From NCBI RefSeq assembly GCF_029894425.1, contig NZ_JARXYJ010000001.1:4464001-4528000 (forward strand): DNA of 64,000 nt. The letters run 5' to 3'. The stretch is from Streptomyces sp. SAI-127 (GTDB lineage: Bacteria > Actinomycetota > Actinomycetes > Streptomycetales > Streptomycetaceae). The position numbers and the translations under genes are program-made. Position 1 is the first letter of the stretch, and every line of letters starts with the position of its first letter. Below are positions 36,379 through 45,020 of this stretch, in pieces. The notes under the pieces were generated by a model. That model searched no databases. It saw nothing but the letters and a program-made list of their open reading frames with translations, and had not been told where the DNA came from.

Positions 36379-37255
36379 TGTCCTTCGCCATGAACCTCGC
36401 CCACGCCGCCGAGCCGAACACCGCCGCGTACAGGGCCTGCAGGCCGAGGTTCTTCACCAGGTCGTCCCAGTAGACCGGTTCGCGCATCAGGTCGGCGAAG
36501 GACAGCCAGTAGTGGGAGAAGAAGTACGGCTGAAGAGCGTGCAGCTGGGGGATCTGGTCGAGGATCTGGACCGTGATCAGCAGGCCGACCGTCGTGGCCA
36601 TCGCCGCGATGCCGCTGTTGGTGAGCGTGGAGACGAACAGTCCCAGTGCCGCCACCCCGGTCAGTGACGCGGCCACCACCAGGGCGATCAGCAGGGCTCT
36701 TCCCAGGCCCTCCGCGAAGGTGATCCGGGTGCCGGAGATCGTCGTCAGGTCGCCGAGCGGGAAGAGGATCGCCCCTACCGCCAGCGCCGAGAGGGCGACC
36801 ACGAGGGTGGCGACCAGGCAGAAGGCCATCACCGTCGTGTACTTGGTGAGGAGCAGACGGGTGCGGCCCGCCGGGGCGACCAGGAGATAGCGCAGGGTGC
36901 CGGCGTTGGCCTCGCCCGCGATCGCGTCGCCCGCGATGACGCCGATGGACATCGGGAGGAAGAAGGGGAGGGTCGCGGCGAGGGCGGTGAAGACCAGGAA
37001 GAGGCCGTTGTTCGTGATCTGCGAGATGAAGGCGGGGCCGCCACCACCACCGCCGGCCGAGCCGCCGTCGCCGGTCTCGATCTTCACCGCGATGCCTACG
37101 AGGATCGGGACGGCTGCGAGTACGGCCAGCAGGGCGAGGGTTCGCCAGCGGCGGAAGGTGGTGAGCAGTTCGTTGCGGAAGAGGGTGGCCCGGAAGGTCG
37201 TACGGCGGCTGCGGGCCGGTTGTGGATGAAAAGCCCCTGCTTCAGCCTGCGACAT
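36368..37255 (-). CDS. ABC-2 type transporter permease
   Basis: The 295-residue membrane protein starts with a hydrophilic ~25-residue leader, then TFRRWRTLALLAVLAAVPILVGI as TM1, a periplasmic loop rich in glycine (GGSAGGGGGGPAFI), and further helices with GDAIAGEANAGTLRYLLVAPAGRTRLLLTKY, a conserved cytoplasmic loop of ABC-2 permeases. The ATG at 37255 lies 14 bases inside the ATPase gene. With the next gene it forms an exporter; the substrate is unknown. Confidence 0.88.
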   Translation of the reverse strand: MSQAEAGAFHPQPARSRRTTFRATLFRNELLTTFRRWRTLALLAVLAAVPILVGIAVKIETGDGGSAGGGGGGPAFISQITNNGLFLVFTALAATLPFFLPMSIGVIAGDAIAGEANAGTLRYLLVAPAGRTRLLLTKYTTVMAFCLVATLVVALSALAVGAILFPLGDLTTISGTRITFAEGLGRALLIALVVAASLTGVAALGLFVSTLTNSGIAAMATTVGLLITVQILDQIPQLHALQPYFFSHYWLSFADLMREPVYWDDLVKNLGLQALYAAVFGSAAWARFMAKDITA

Positions 37256-38228
37256 CGAAGCCCTCCCCCGTCAGTGCCACGAAGGCGTCCTCCAGGGAGG
37301 CTCGCTCGACACCGAAGCCCCGTACCCGTACTCCCGCTGTCACCAACGCGGCGTTGATCGCGGCCGGTTCGCCTTCCGGAGGGTCGGACGTCACCCGGTC
37401 CTCGTCGATGACCACGTCACCGACCCCCTGTTCCTTGAGAACCCGCGCCGCGTCCGCCGTGTCCGGTGTCGTGACCACCAGCCTGCCCCTCGCCCCCGCC
37501 GCCAGGTCGCTCACCGAACCCTGGGTGATCAGGCGGCCCTGGGCCATCACGGCTGCGTGGGTGCAGACCTGTTCGATCTCGTCGAGGAGGTGGGAGGAGA
37601 GGAAGACGGTGGTGCCGTCCGAGGCCAGCTCCCTCACCAGGGAACGGATCTCGCGCATGCCCTGCGGGTCCAGGCCGTTGGTCGGTTCGTCCAGCACCAG
37701 GAGTCTGCGGGGCTGGAGCAGGGCCGCCGCCAGGCCGAGGCGCTGTTTCATGCCCAGCGAGTACGCCTTCGCCTTCTTGCCGGCGGCGGCCGCCAGGCCC
37801 ACCCGGTCCAGGGCCGCTGCCACGCGGGCGCCCCGGGTGCGGGGGTCGGCGGTCGGGTCCGCGGCGTCGTAGCGGATGAGGTTGTCGCGGCCGGAGAGGA
37901 AGCCGTAGAGGGCCGGGCCCTCGATGAGCGCGCCGACGTGCGGGAGTACGGTCCGGGAGGCGCGCGGCATGGGGTGGCCCAGGACACGCGCCGAGCCGGA
38001 GGTCGGTGCGATGAGGCCCATCAGCATGCGGATGGTGGTGGTCTTGCCGGAGCCGTTAGGGCCGAGGAAGCCGAAGACGCTGCCCGCCGGGACGGTCAGG
38101 TCGAGACCGTCCACGGCGAGCTGTCCGCCGCGGTAGCGCTTGGTGAGGGCGTGGGTGTGGATGACGCCGTCACCCGCGCCCTCGCCCGCCCCCTCCGGAT
38201 CCGGCTCCGTGGCGGACGGCTGGTCCAT
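37242..38228 (-). CDS. ABC transporter ATP-binding protein
   Basis: The 328-residue ATPase has a Walker A motif in GFLGPNGSGKTTTIRML, Q-loop region MGLIAP, signature YSLGMKQRLGLAAALL, Walker B LLVLDEPTNGLDPQGMREI and H-loop FLSSHLLDEIEQV. A ~100-residue C-terminal extension, ending in AFVALTGEG, is typical of the DrrA/CcmA-like group that works with ABC-2 permeases. It follows the LolA/RseB-like gene by 28 bases, so all three probably form an operon. Confidence 0.92.
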   Translation of the reverse strand: MDQPSATEPDPEGAGEGAGDGVIHTHALTKRYRGGQLAVDGLDLTVPAGSVFGFLGPNGSGKTTTIRMLMGLIAPTSGSARVLGHPMPRASRTVLPHVGALIEGPALYGFLSGRDNLIRYDAADPTADPRTRGARVAAALDRVGLAAAAGKKAKAYSLGMKQRLGLAAALLQPRRLLVLDEPTNGLDPQGMREIRSLVRELASDGTTVFLSSHLLDEIEQVCTHAAVMAQGRLITQGSVSDLAAGARGRLVVTTPDTADAARVLKEQGVGDVVIDEDRVTSDPPEGEPAAINAALVTAGVRVRGFGVERASLEDAFVALTGEGFDVAG

Positions 38229-38256
38229 CGGCTCCCTCGATTCGTCGTGCCGAGTC

Positions 38257-39493
38257 CTACTTCGCCGCGTCGGCCGCCTTCACCAGCGCGTCCTTGGTGA
38301 CCGCGCCGACGTAGACCTTGCCGTCGTCCGTGATCAGGGCGTTGATCAGGCGGGTCTTGAAGACGGTGCCCTCGCCGAACTTGCCGGAGACCTTGTCGCC
38401 GAGCGAGTCCAGGAAGCCGCCGACGTCACCGCCGACCTCGGAGCCGGACGGGACGCCCTGGCCGCCGGTGTCGAAGGTGGCGATGGAGTCCCAGCCGTCC
38501 CCGATGACGTTCAGACCCTCGGGGCCCTCCTTGCCGAGCTCGGGGGCCGAACCCTTGCCGAAGTCCCCGGGGCGCTCGGAACGCTCGGAGTGCTCGGGCG
38601 CCTTCGCGGCGTCCCCCTCCTCGACCTTCGCGCCCTTCGGCGGAGTGAAGTCGAAGGTCGAGGCGGCCGGCTTGGCGAAGCTGACCTGGGTGAAGCCCGC
38701 GTCCACGACGGCGGAACCGCCGCTCGCCGGCGTCAGCGTGAACTTCAGCGGCAGCCCGGTCTTCGAGTCCACGGCCACGGTGATCTGGCCGACCGTCGAC
38801 CCTTCGTCCTTGGGCTTGATGACGAGCCGGTAGGCGTCCCGCCCCGCGACCTGCGCGGTGCCCTCCACCGTCACCGACGTGGTCTTGTCGGCGGCCTTGA
38901 GAGCCTCCTCGGCGAGGTCCTTGGGCGTGGCCGGGAGCTCTTCCTTCTGCTTCCCGTCGCGCTCGAGAGGCCGTGGTGTGGAAGACCGAGTTGGACTTGC
39001 TGTCGTAGCCCCAGACGTCCTTGCCGTTGTGGATGAGGCTGTACTCGGCCGCGTTCTCCAGCAGCGAGACCTTCTGCTTGTTCTCGCCGTCGGCCGCGAC
39101 ACGCAGCGTGTGCGTGCCGGAGGCCAGCTCGGTCAGCTTGGTGGAGGGGTCGGCGGAGGAGCCGTCGCCCGAGCCGGAGGGCCCGGCGGCGGAGCCGAGC
39201 GAGCTCTCCAGGCCGCCGAGGTCCGGCAGCCCCAGATCCGTGGTGATCTTCACCGTGCCGGACAGCTGCTGTACGTCCGATGCGGCGATCTTCTCGATGA
39301 GTTCCTGTGCGCTGATCTTCGGCAGGTCGGGATCGCCGGAGTCGGCGAGCGCCGGGACGAGCCCGATCGTCGCCGCCGCGATGCCCACCACCGTGGCCGG
39401 CACGACGTATCGCGCGGCCTTGCGGCGGCGCGCGGAGCGCAGCTCTTCGGCGTCCGCGGCGGTCGCGTTGTCGTCGGATTCGTACGGTGCCAT
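38257..39493 (-). pseudogene. Frameshifted LolA/RseB-like membrane-anchored protein
   Basis: From an ATG at 39493 the frame gives a membrane anchor (ARYVVPATVVGIAAATIGLVPALA) and a LolA/RseB-type start: SAQELIEKIAASDVQQLSGTVKITTDLG and KVSLLENAAEYSLIHNGKDVWGYDSKSNSVFHTTA. Homology then shifts frame near 38970-38980 and continues LERDGKQKEELPATP, KDLAEEALKAADKT, TGLPLKFTLTPASGG and FTPPKGAKV, to a stop at 38257. One extra base (or a two-base loss) breaks the gene. Intact relatives are envelope proteins with a lipid-binding-like fold, in streptomycetes often next to ABC-2 exporters, as here. Sequencing error is possible. Confidence 0.8.
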
Positions 39494-39681
39494 GTGTGCC
39501 TTACCTCCGTCGTCGGCGGCGGCTGTCAACTCCCGTGCGTCCACCCTGTAGCCGCCATTCTCACCCGAATCGGTGAGGAGTGGTGTTTTCTGTGATGTCC
39601 ATCTGACCAAATCGGCCATGAGCATGCGTCAGCCCTCGGGGCCAACTCCATGTACACCTGGGGTATGACACGACATGCGGA

Positions 39682-39706
39682 CGCCCCCTACTACCCGTAG
39701 GGGGCG
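39682..39706. terminator. Terminator hairpin after the polyprenyl synthase gene
   Basis: A perfect 10-bp stem (CGCCCCCTAC / GTAGGGGGCG) with a 5-base loop lies 27 bases beyond the leftward stop of the polyprenyl synthase gene. Confidence 0.85.
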
Positions 39707-39732
39707 CCGCTCTGCCGAAAGGTCAGCAGGCC

Positions 39733-40743
39733 TCAGCCCGCGCGATGCACCACCGCGTCGCACAGCTCCATCAGCGCCGCCTTCGCATCGCACTCCCGCA
39801 GCGGGGCCAGGGCCGCGCGCGCGTCCTCGGCGTACCGCACGGTGTCCTTGCGGGCCTGCTCCAGTGCGGGGTGCGTACGCAGGGCGGCCAGCGCCTCCGC
39901 GTGCCGGGCGTCGTCCGTGAGGTCGGAGTCGAGCAGCTCGCACAGGGCGATGTCCTCGGCCAGACCGAGGCGGGCGGCCCGCTCGCGCAGCCGCAGCACC
40001 GGCATCGTGGGGATGCCCTCGCGCAGGTCCGTGCCCGGCGTCTTGCCGGACTCGTGGGAGTCGGAGGCGATGTCCAGGACGTCGTCGGCGAGCTGGAAGG
40101 CGACGCCGAGGCGCTCGCCGTACTGGGTCAGGACGTCCACGACCGTCTCGTCGGCGCCGGACATCATCGCCCCGAAGCGGCACGAGACCGCGACCAGCGA
40201 GCCCGTCTTGCCGCCGAGCACGTCGAGGTAGTGCTCGACCGGGTCCCGGCCGTCCTGCGGCCCGGCGGTCTCCAGGATCTGGCCGGTGACCAGGCGCTCG
40301 AACGCCTCCGCCTGCACCCGGACCGCCTCCGGCCCGAGGTCGGCCAGGATGTGCGAGGCGCGGGCGAACAGGAAGTCGCCGGTCAGCACGGCCACCGAGT
40401 TGCCCCAGCGGGTGTTGGCGCTGTCGACACCCCGTCGGACCTCGGCCTCGTCCATGACGTCGTCGTGGTACAGCGTCGCGAGGTGGGTCAGCTCCACCAC
40501 CACGGCCGACGGCACCACGCCCGGCGCATAGGGGTCCCCGAACTGGGCGGCGAGCATCACGAGGAGCGGACGGAACCGCTTTCCACCCGCGCGCACCAGA
40601 TGCTGGGCGGCCTCCGTGATGAAGGGAACCTCACTCTTGGTGGCCTCGAGCAATCCCTCCTCGACAGCCGCCATTGCGGCCTGGACATCGGCTTCCAGAG
40701 CCTGGTCCCGCACGCTCAGCCCGAACGGCCCGACGACGGTCAC
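39733..40743 (-). CDS. Polyprenyl diphosphate synthase
   Basis: The 336-residue protein has both aspartate-rich motifs of trans-prenyltransferases, DDVMDEAEVRRG (first, with the following arginines) and ADDVLDIASDSHESGKTPGTDLREG (second), plus GGKRFRPLLVMLAAQFG and GGKTGSLVAVSCRFGA. It condenses isopentenyl diphosphate onto allylic primers; the likely role is the menaquinone side chain (hepta- to nonaprenyl), though the chain length cannot be read directly. Start is a GTG at 40743 with AGGAG about nine bases upstream. It is monocistronic with its own terminator. Confidence 0.93.
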   Translation of the reverse strand: MTVVGPFGLSVRDQALEADVQAAMAAVEEGLLEATKSEVPFITEAAQHLVRAGGKRFRPLLVMLAAQFGDPYAPGVVPSAVVVELTHLATLYHDDVMDEAEVRRGVDSANTRWGNSVAVLTGDFLFARASHILADLGPEAVRVQAEAFERLVTGQILETAGPQDGRDPVEHYLDVLGGKTGSLVAVSCRFGAMMSGADETVVDVLTQYGERLGVAFQLADDVLDIASDSHESGKTPGTDLREGIPTMPVLRLRERAARLGLAEDIALCELLDSDLTDDARHAEALAALRTHPALEQARKDTVRYAEDARAALAPLRECDAKAALMELCDAVVHRAG

Positions 40744-41049
40744 GAGGGGTCTCCTGTCTGCTGGTGTCCCACTGGCGGTTATACGGAATGTCGATACGTC
40801 GCTGCCATCACTCAAGTCAGCGTATCCGGTCATCTTTGGATCACCGATAGCGCCCGCCCCGTCCATGCCAGGCGGTATCGGATCACGACCGGTATGTTTT
40901 TGATCACCTGAAAAGAAGGGATATCTATCGACTTGTAGGGAAGTAGCCGCCCGTGTCCCGAACCGAGGTCGAGATCGCGACGACGGCCGCCGCGGCCTGG
41001 CTGCGCCGCACCATGCACCCGGTGCTCTGAAACCGACGGGACTCCACCG
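40744..41049. other. Divergent promoter region between polyprenyl synthase and CocE-type hydrolase
   Basis: This 306-base region should carry both promoters. No strong dyad was found. A 25-codon open frame (GTG 40953 to TGA 41030, product MSRTEVEIATTAAAAWLRRTMHPVL if translated) ends 19 bases before the hydrolase start and could be a leader peptide, but nothing else supports it. Confidence 0.4.
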
Positions 41050-43044
41050 ATGCACATCCGTACGTCCTTCCCCTACGAGACGACCCACGACGACGTCCGC
41101 ATCCCGCTGCCGGACGGGACGCTCCTGTACGCACGCGTGTGGCGGCCCCTCACCCCCGAACCGGTACCCGCGATCCTCGAATACCTGCCGTACCGCCTCA
41201 CCGACTGGACCGCTCCCCGCGACTGGCAGCGCCACCCCTGGTACGCGGGCCACGGTTACGCCTCCGTGCGTGTCGATGTGCGCGGGCACGGCAACAGCGA
41301 GGGCGTGCCGGGCGACGAGTACTCCGCGACCGAGCTCGCCGACGGGGCCGAGGTCGTCGGCTGGCTGGCCGCGCAGCCCTGGTGCGACGGCCGGGTCGGC
41401 ATGTTCGGCATCTCCTGGGGCGGCTTCAACTCCCTCCAGGTCGCGGCCCTGGCACCCGAGCCGCTCAAGGCGGTCGTCACGGTCTGCTCCACCGACGACC
41501 GCTACGACAACGACGCGCACTACATGGGAGGTTCCGTCCTCGCGGTGGACATGCACGCCTGGGCGGCGACGATGCTCGCCTTCGCCTCCCGGCCGCCGGA
41601 TCCGCTCCATGTCGGCGACGTGTGGCGGGACATGTGGCTGGGACGGCTCGAACAGGTCGACCCGTTCCTCCACACCTGGCTCGACCACCAGACGCGCGAC
41701 GTCTACTGGCGCGCCGGCAGCGTCTGCGAGGACTACGGCGCGATCGTCGCGGCCGTCCTCGCGGTGGGCGGCTGGCACGACCCGTACCGCGACACGGTCC
41801 TCAGACTCGTCGAGCACCTGCCCGTCGAGCGCGTACGGGGGCTCATCGGTCCGTGGTCCCACCAGTACCCGGACCGCGGCCTGCCGCCCGGCCCGGCGAT
41901 CGGCTTCCTCCAGGAGACCCTGCGCTGGTGGGACCAGCACCTGAAGGGCGTCGACACCGGCGTCATGCGGGAACCGCTCCTGAGGGCCTACGTGAGCGAC
42001 TCCCACCCCCCGGCCACGGTCTACGACACCCTGCCCGGCCGCTGGGTCGGCGAGCCGGCGTGGCCTTCCCCGAACGTGACGACGGTGTCGTACGGCCTCC
42101 AGGGTCCCCCCGTCCTGGTCCGCTCCCCGCAGCACACGGGCGTGGACGCAGGCCGTTTCTTCCCGGTCGGGAACGACGCCGACCTGCCGCCGGACCAGCG
42201 GGAGGAGGACGCGCGTTCGGCCTGCTTCGAGTTCGCGGTGGGTGTGGAGACGTGGGTCCTCGGACGGCCGCGGGTGCGGCTCAGGGTGACCTCGGAGGTG
42301 ACGCGCGGGCAGGTCGTCGCGCGGCTGTGCGATGTCGCCCCGGACGGGTCGTCGACCTTGGTCACGCGGGGCGTGCTGAACCTCTCGGCACGCCATGGGC
42401 GGGACCGGGCCGTGCCCTGGGAGCCGGGCGCGACGCAGGAGGTGAGCTTTGAACTGAACGGCGTCGGGCACGCCTTCCCGCCCGGCCACCGCATCCGGCT
42501 CGCCGTCTCCTCGGCGTACTGGCCGTGGATCTGGCCGCAGCCCGGTTCGCAGGCGGGATTCGCGCTGGAGCCTGCGGGGAGCTTCCTCGAACTGCCGGTA
42601 CGCGCGCGTGAAGCCTCCTCGGACATCGCGTTCGAGGAGCCGGAGCAGTCCGAGCCGCTCGGCGTGAGCCACCCCGCGACCTTCGACGAGCCGCGCCCCG
42701 AGCGCCTGGTCGTCCGTGACGTGGCCAAGGGTGAGTGGCGTCTCGAGGTCGACCCGCGGTACGGCGGCACGCGCGTGTACCCCGACGGTCTGGAGTGCAC
42801 CGAGGACGCGCTGGAGACGTACACGATCGACGAGAACGACCCGCTGTCCGCCCGCACCCGCTCGGACTGGTCGATCCGGCTGCACCGCCCGGAGCTCGGC
42901 TGGGACGCGACCGTCCGGACCCGCTCGGAGATCACCTGCGACGCGACGGACTTCCACACCTCGAACGAGGTCGTCTGCACCGACGGCGGCGAGGTGGTCT
43001 TCCACCGGACATGGGAGAAGCGGATCCCACGGACGGCCGGTTGA
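41050..43044 (+). CDS. CocE/NonD family alpha/beta-hydrolase (X-Pro dipeptidyl-peptidase-like)
   Basis: The 664-residue protein has the S15/CocE layout: a hydrolase core starting LPDGTLLYARVWRP, the nucleophile elbow GMFGISWGGFNSLQ (S122), the cap region, VRGLIGPWSHQYPD with the catalytic histidine, and a C-terminal jelly-roll domain from about residue 330 (VRLRVTSEV, LRPVFPPGHRIRLAVSSAYWPW-like). Members hydrolyse esters or X-Pro peptides; which substrate is not predictable. No signal peptide. It stands alone in the + direction. Confidence 0.9.
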   Translation: MHIRTSFPYETTHDDVRIPLPDGTLLYARVWRPLTPEPVPAILEYLPYRLTDWTAPRDWQRHPWYAGHGYASVRVDVRGHGNSEGVPGDEYSATELADGAEVVGWLAAQPWCDGRVGMFGISWGGFNSLQVAALAPEPLKAVVTVCSTDDRYDNDAHYMGGSVLAVDMHAWAATMLAFASRPPDPLHVGDVWRDMWLGRLEQVDPFLHTWLDHQTRDVYWRAGSVCEDYGAIVAAVLAVGGWHDPYRDTVLRLVEHLPVERVRGLIGPWSHQYPDRGLPPGPAIGFLQETLRWWDQHLKGVDTGVMREPLLRAYVSDSHPPATVYDTLPGRWVGEPAWPSPNVTTVSYGLQGPPVLVRSPQHTGVDAGRFFPVGNDADLPPDQREEDARSACFEFAVGVETWVLGRPRVRLRVTSEVTRGQVVARLCDVAPDGSSTLVTRGVLNLSARHGRDRAVPWEPGATQEVSFELNGVGHAFPPGHRIRLAVSSAYWPWIWPQPGSQAGFALEPAGSFLELPVRAREASSDIAFEEPEQSEPLGVSHPATFDEPRPERLVVRDVAKGEWRLEVDPRYGGTRVYPDGLECTEDALETYTIDENDPLSARTRSDWSIRLHRPELGWDATVRTRSEITCDATDFHTSNEVVCTDGGEVVFHRTWEKRIPRTAG

Positions 43045-43289
43045 CCACGAGTTGGGCACTCTTGACCGTTTTACACCTCTTGCGCTCGGCTGTGACTTGG
43101 CCCACGCGGACAGGCGGACGGACGCCGATCCGGAATCTGCCGATCCACCTTTGCCGAAACCTCAGTTGAGGCTTGGCGACCGCAAAGGATCAAGTGCCCC
43201 AAATGCCTCCTACCAAGGTCAATAGGCATCGCATGTGAATTCGCCACTTGTTCCGGACATGTGCTCTCGCATACGTTCCCGGCCTGTCG

Positions 43290-43430
43290 GGCGGACGCCG
43301 AATCCTGCCACCGCCCGTACACCCACCGAGAAACCAGGGCAGGAGCGGGGGACCCAGGTAAGCCGCCGGACCGGGCGTCTTCGGACATACCGGTACGGCT
43401 TGGGGTGAAGTCACGCCTTTCGTAGGCGTG
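43290..43430 (+). ncRNA. c-di-AMP riboswitch (ydaO/yuaA type) upstream of the transglycosylase gene
   Basis: The 448-base leader before the transglycosylase contains the ydaO-type landmarks in order: GCCGAATCCTGCC, GGCAGGAGCGGGGGACCCAGGTA, and CTTGGGGTGAAG. ydaO riboswitches bind cyclic di-AMP and in streptomycetes precede cell-wall hydrolase genes, matching this position. The remaining ~245 bases upstream (43045-43289) contain no gene I can see. Confidence 0.85.
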
Positions 43431-43492
43431 TCCGGGCAACTCCAGCCCGAACCCGACAGCTCACCTCGCAGGCGCCGGAGAGGAACTTCGCC

Positions 43493-43975
43493 ATGTCCGC
43501 TGCCGCTCAGCACCGACGTACCCGTACCAGCCGTCTCGTCCGCAAGCTCGCCGTCGCCGGCACCGGAGCCGCCGTACTCGCGCTCCCCCTCATCGGCGCG
43601 ACCAGCGCGTCGGCGGCCACCCCGCCCATGCAGACCGCGGCCACGCTCGGCTACCCCAACACCCTGGACGGCTGGATCCGCGCCTCCCTCGCCGTCATGG
43701 CGGAGCACGGGATTCCCGGCTCCTACGACGGCATCTACCGCAACATCATCCGTGAGTCCTCCGGCAACCCCTGGGCCATCAACAACTGGGACTCCAACGC
43801 GGCCGCCGGCACCCCCTCCAAGGGCCTGCTCCAGGTGATCGACCCGACCTTCAACGCCTACCACGTGGCCAACACGTCGTGGGACCCGTACGACCCGGTC
43901 GCGAACATCACCGCGGCCTGCAACTACGCGGCCCAGCGGTACGGGTCCATCGACAATGTCTGGGGCGCCTACTAG
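43493..43975 (+). CDS. Secreted lytic transglycosylase-like (SLT/Rpf-fold) protein
   Basis: The 160-residue protein has a signal peptide (RRTRTSRLVRKLAVAGTGAAVLALPL...ASA, cleavage near residue 42) and a short SLT-type domain. The catalytic glutamate sits in IIRESSGNPWAINNWDSNAA, followed by SKGLLQVIDPTFNAYH and AACNYAAQRYGSIDNVWGAY. It probably cuts peptidoglycan glycan strands. A c-di-AMP riboswitch precedes it. Its stop codon shares CTAG with the stop of the convergent HAD gene. Confidence 0.93.
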   Translation: MSAAAQHRRTRTSRLVRKLAVAGTGAAVLALPLIGATSASAATPPMQTAATLGYPNTLDGWIRASLAVMAEHGIPGSYDGIYRNIIRESSGNPWAINNWDSNAAAGTPSKGLLQVIDPTFNAYHVANTSWDPYDPVANITAACNYAAQRYGSIDNVWGAY

Positions 43976-44784
43976 GCCTCGGGAAACAGTCTTTCGAGGA
44001 CGACGGCGATGCCGTCGTCCTCGTTCGACAGGGTCACCTCGTCGGCCACGGCCCGGAGTTCGGGGTGCCCGTTGGCCATCGCGACGCCGTGGGCCGCCCA
44101 GTCGAACATGGGGATGTCGTTGGGCATGTCCCCGAAGGCGATCGTCATCTCCGGCCCCAGGCCCAGGTGTTCGGCGGCCAGCGCGAGGCCCGTCGCCTTG
44201 GTGATGCCACATGGCTGGAGTTCGACGGTCCCGGGCCCCGACATGGTGACCGTGGCCAGCGAGCCCACCACCGAGCGCGCCGTCACCGCCAACTCGTCGT
44301 CGGACAGGTAGGGATGGCGCAGCAGCACCTTGCTGATCGGCTCGCACCACAGGTCGTCGCGCCGGCCCACCCGCACGGCCGGCAGGGTCGGATGGGGCAT
44401 CAGATATCCCGGCTCGATGAGCGTGAGCCCGTCGACACCGTCCTGGTCGACGGCCGCGTACACCTGTCCGACCTCGGCCTCGATCTTGCCGAGCGCGGTC
44501 TCGGCCAGCTCCCGGTCCAGGGTCACCGACCACAGCAGACGGTCGGCGCCGGCGTCGTACACCTGCGCGCCCTGCCCGCACACCGCGAGCCCCGTGCTGC
44601 CCAGGTCGTCGAGCAGCGGCCGCACTCTGGGTGCCGGCCGTCCCGTCACGACGAGATGCTGGGCCCCACCCGCGGCCACCCGTGCGAGCGCGGCCAACGA
44701 CCGGTCGGAGAGGGTGTCGTCGGCGCGCAGCAGCGTGCCGTCCAGGTCGGTGGCGATGAGTGAATATGCGGGGGAGGCGGCCAT
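43972..44784 (-). CDS. Cof-type HAD-superfamily hydrolase
   Basis: The 270-residue protein has HAD motif I ATDLDGTLL (both Asp), motif II VVTGRPAPRV and motif IV AFGDMPNDIPMFDWA with an upstream lysine. The large middle cap is type C2, typical of Cof phosphatases that act on sugar or nucleotide phosphates. Its stop shares CTAG with the transglycosylase stop (tail to tail). About 236 bases upstream, before the LacI gene end, show no gene. Confidence 0.92.
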   Translation of the reverse strand: MAASPAYSLIATDLDGTLLRADDTLSDRSLAALARVAAGGAQHLVVTGRPAPRVRPLLDDLGSTGLAVCGQGAQVYDAGADRLLWSVTLDRELAETALGKIEAEVGQVYAAVDQDGVDGLTLIEPGYLMPHPTLPAVRVGRRDDLWCEPISKVLLRHPYLSDDELAVTARSVVGSLATVTMSGPGTVELQPCGITKATGLALAAEHLGLGPEMTIAFGDMPNDIPMFDWAAHGVAMANGHPELRAVADEVTLSNEDDGIAVVLERLFPEA

Positions 44785-45020
44785 GATCAGAGAATACGGA
44801 TGGTTGGCCCCCTGCGACTCGACGCGAACCGGACGGCTGCTGCTTTCACATCCGTTGACCGCAGTTCCGGTTCCTGGGCATGTCCCGTGCGGCTCCGCCC
44901 TGTTGACGCGGCGGCCGGCCGGGGAGCGGTGCGGAACGGCCAGGCCGGCGTGCGCCGCGTCGCCGTGCCCCCACCTGCGTCGTACGGCTCACCCGTCACA
45001 CCGCGCCGCCGGCGGAACGC

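Noticed and set aside
39733..43059. A 1108-residue leftward open frame
   Set aside because: Only its last 336 residues are the polyprenyl synthase. The rest is antisense to the CocE-type hydrolase, which has a full family match.
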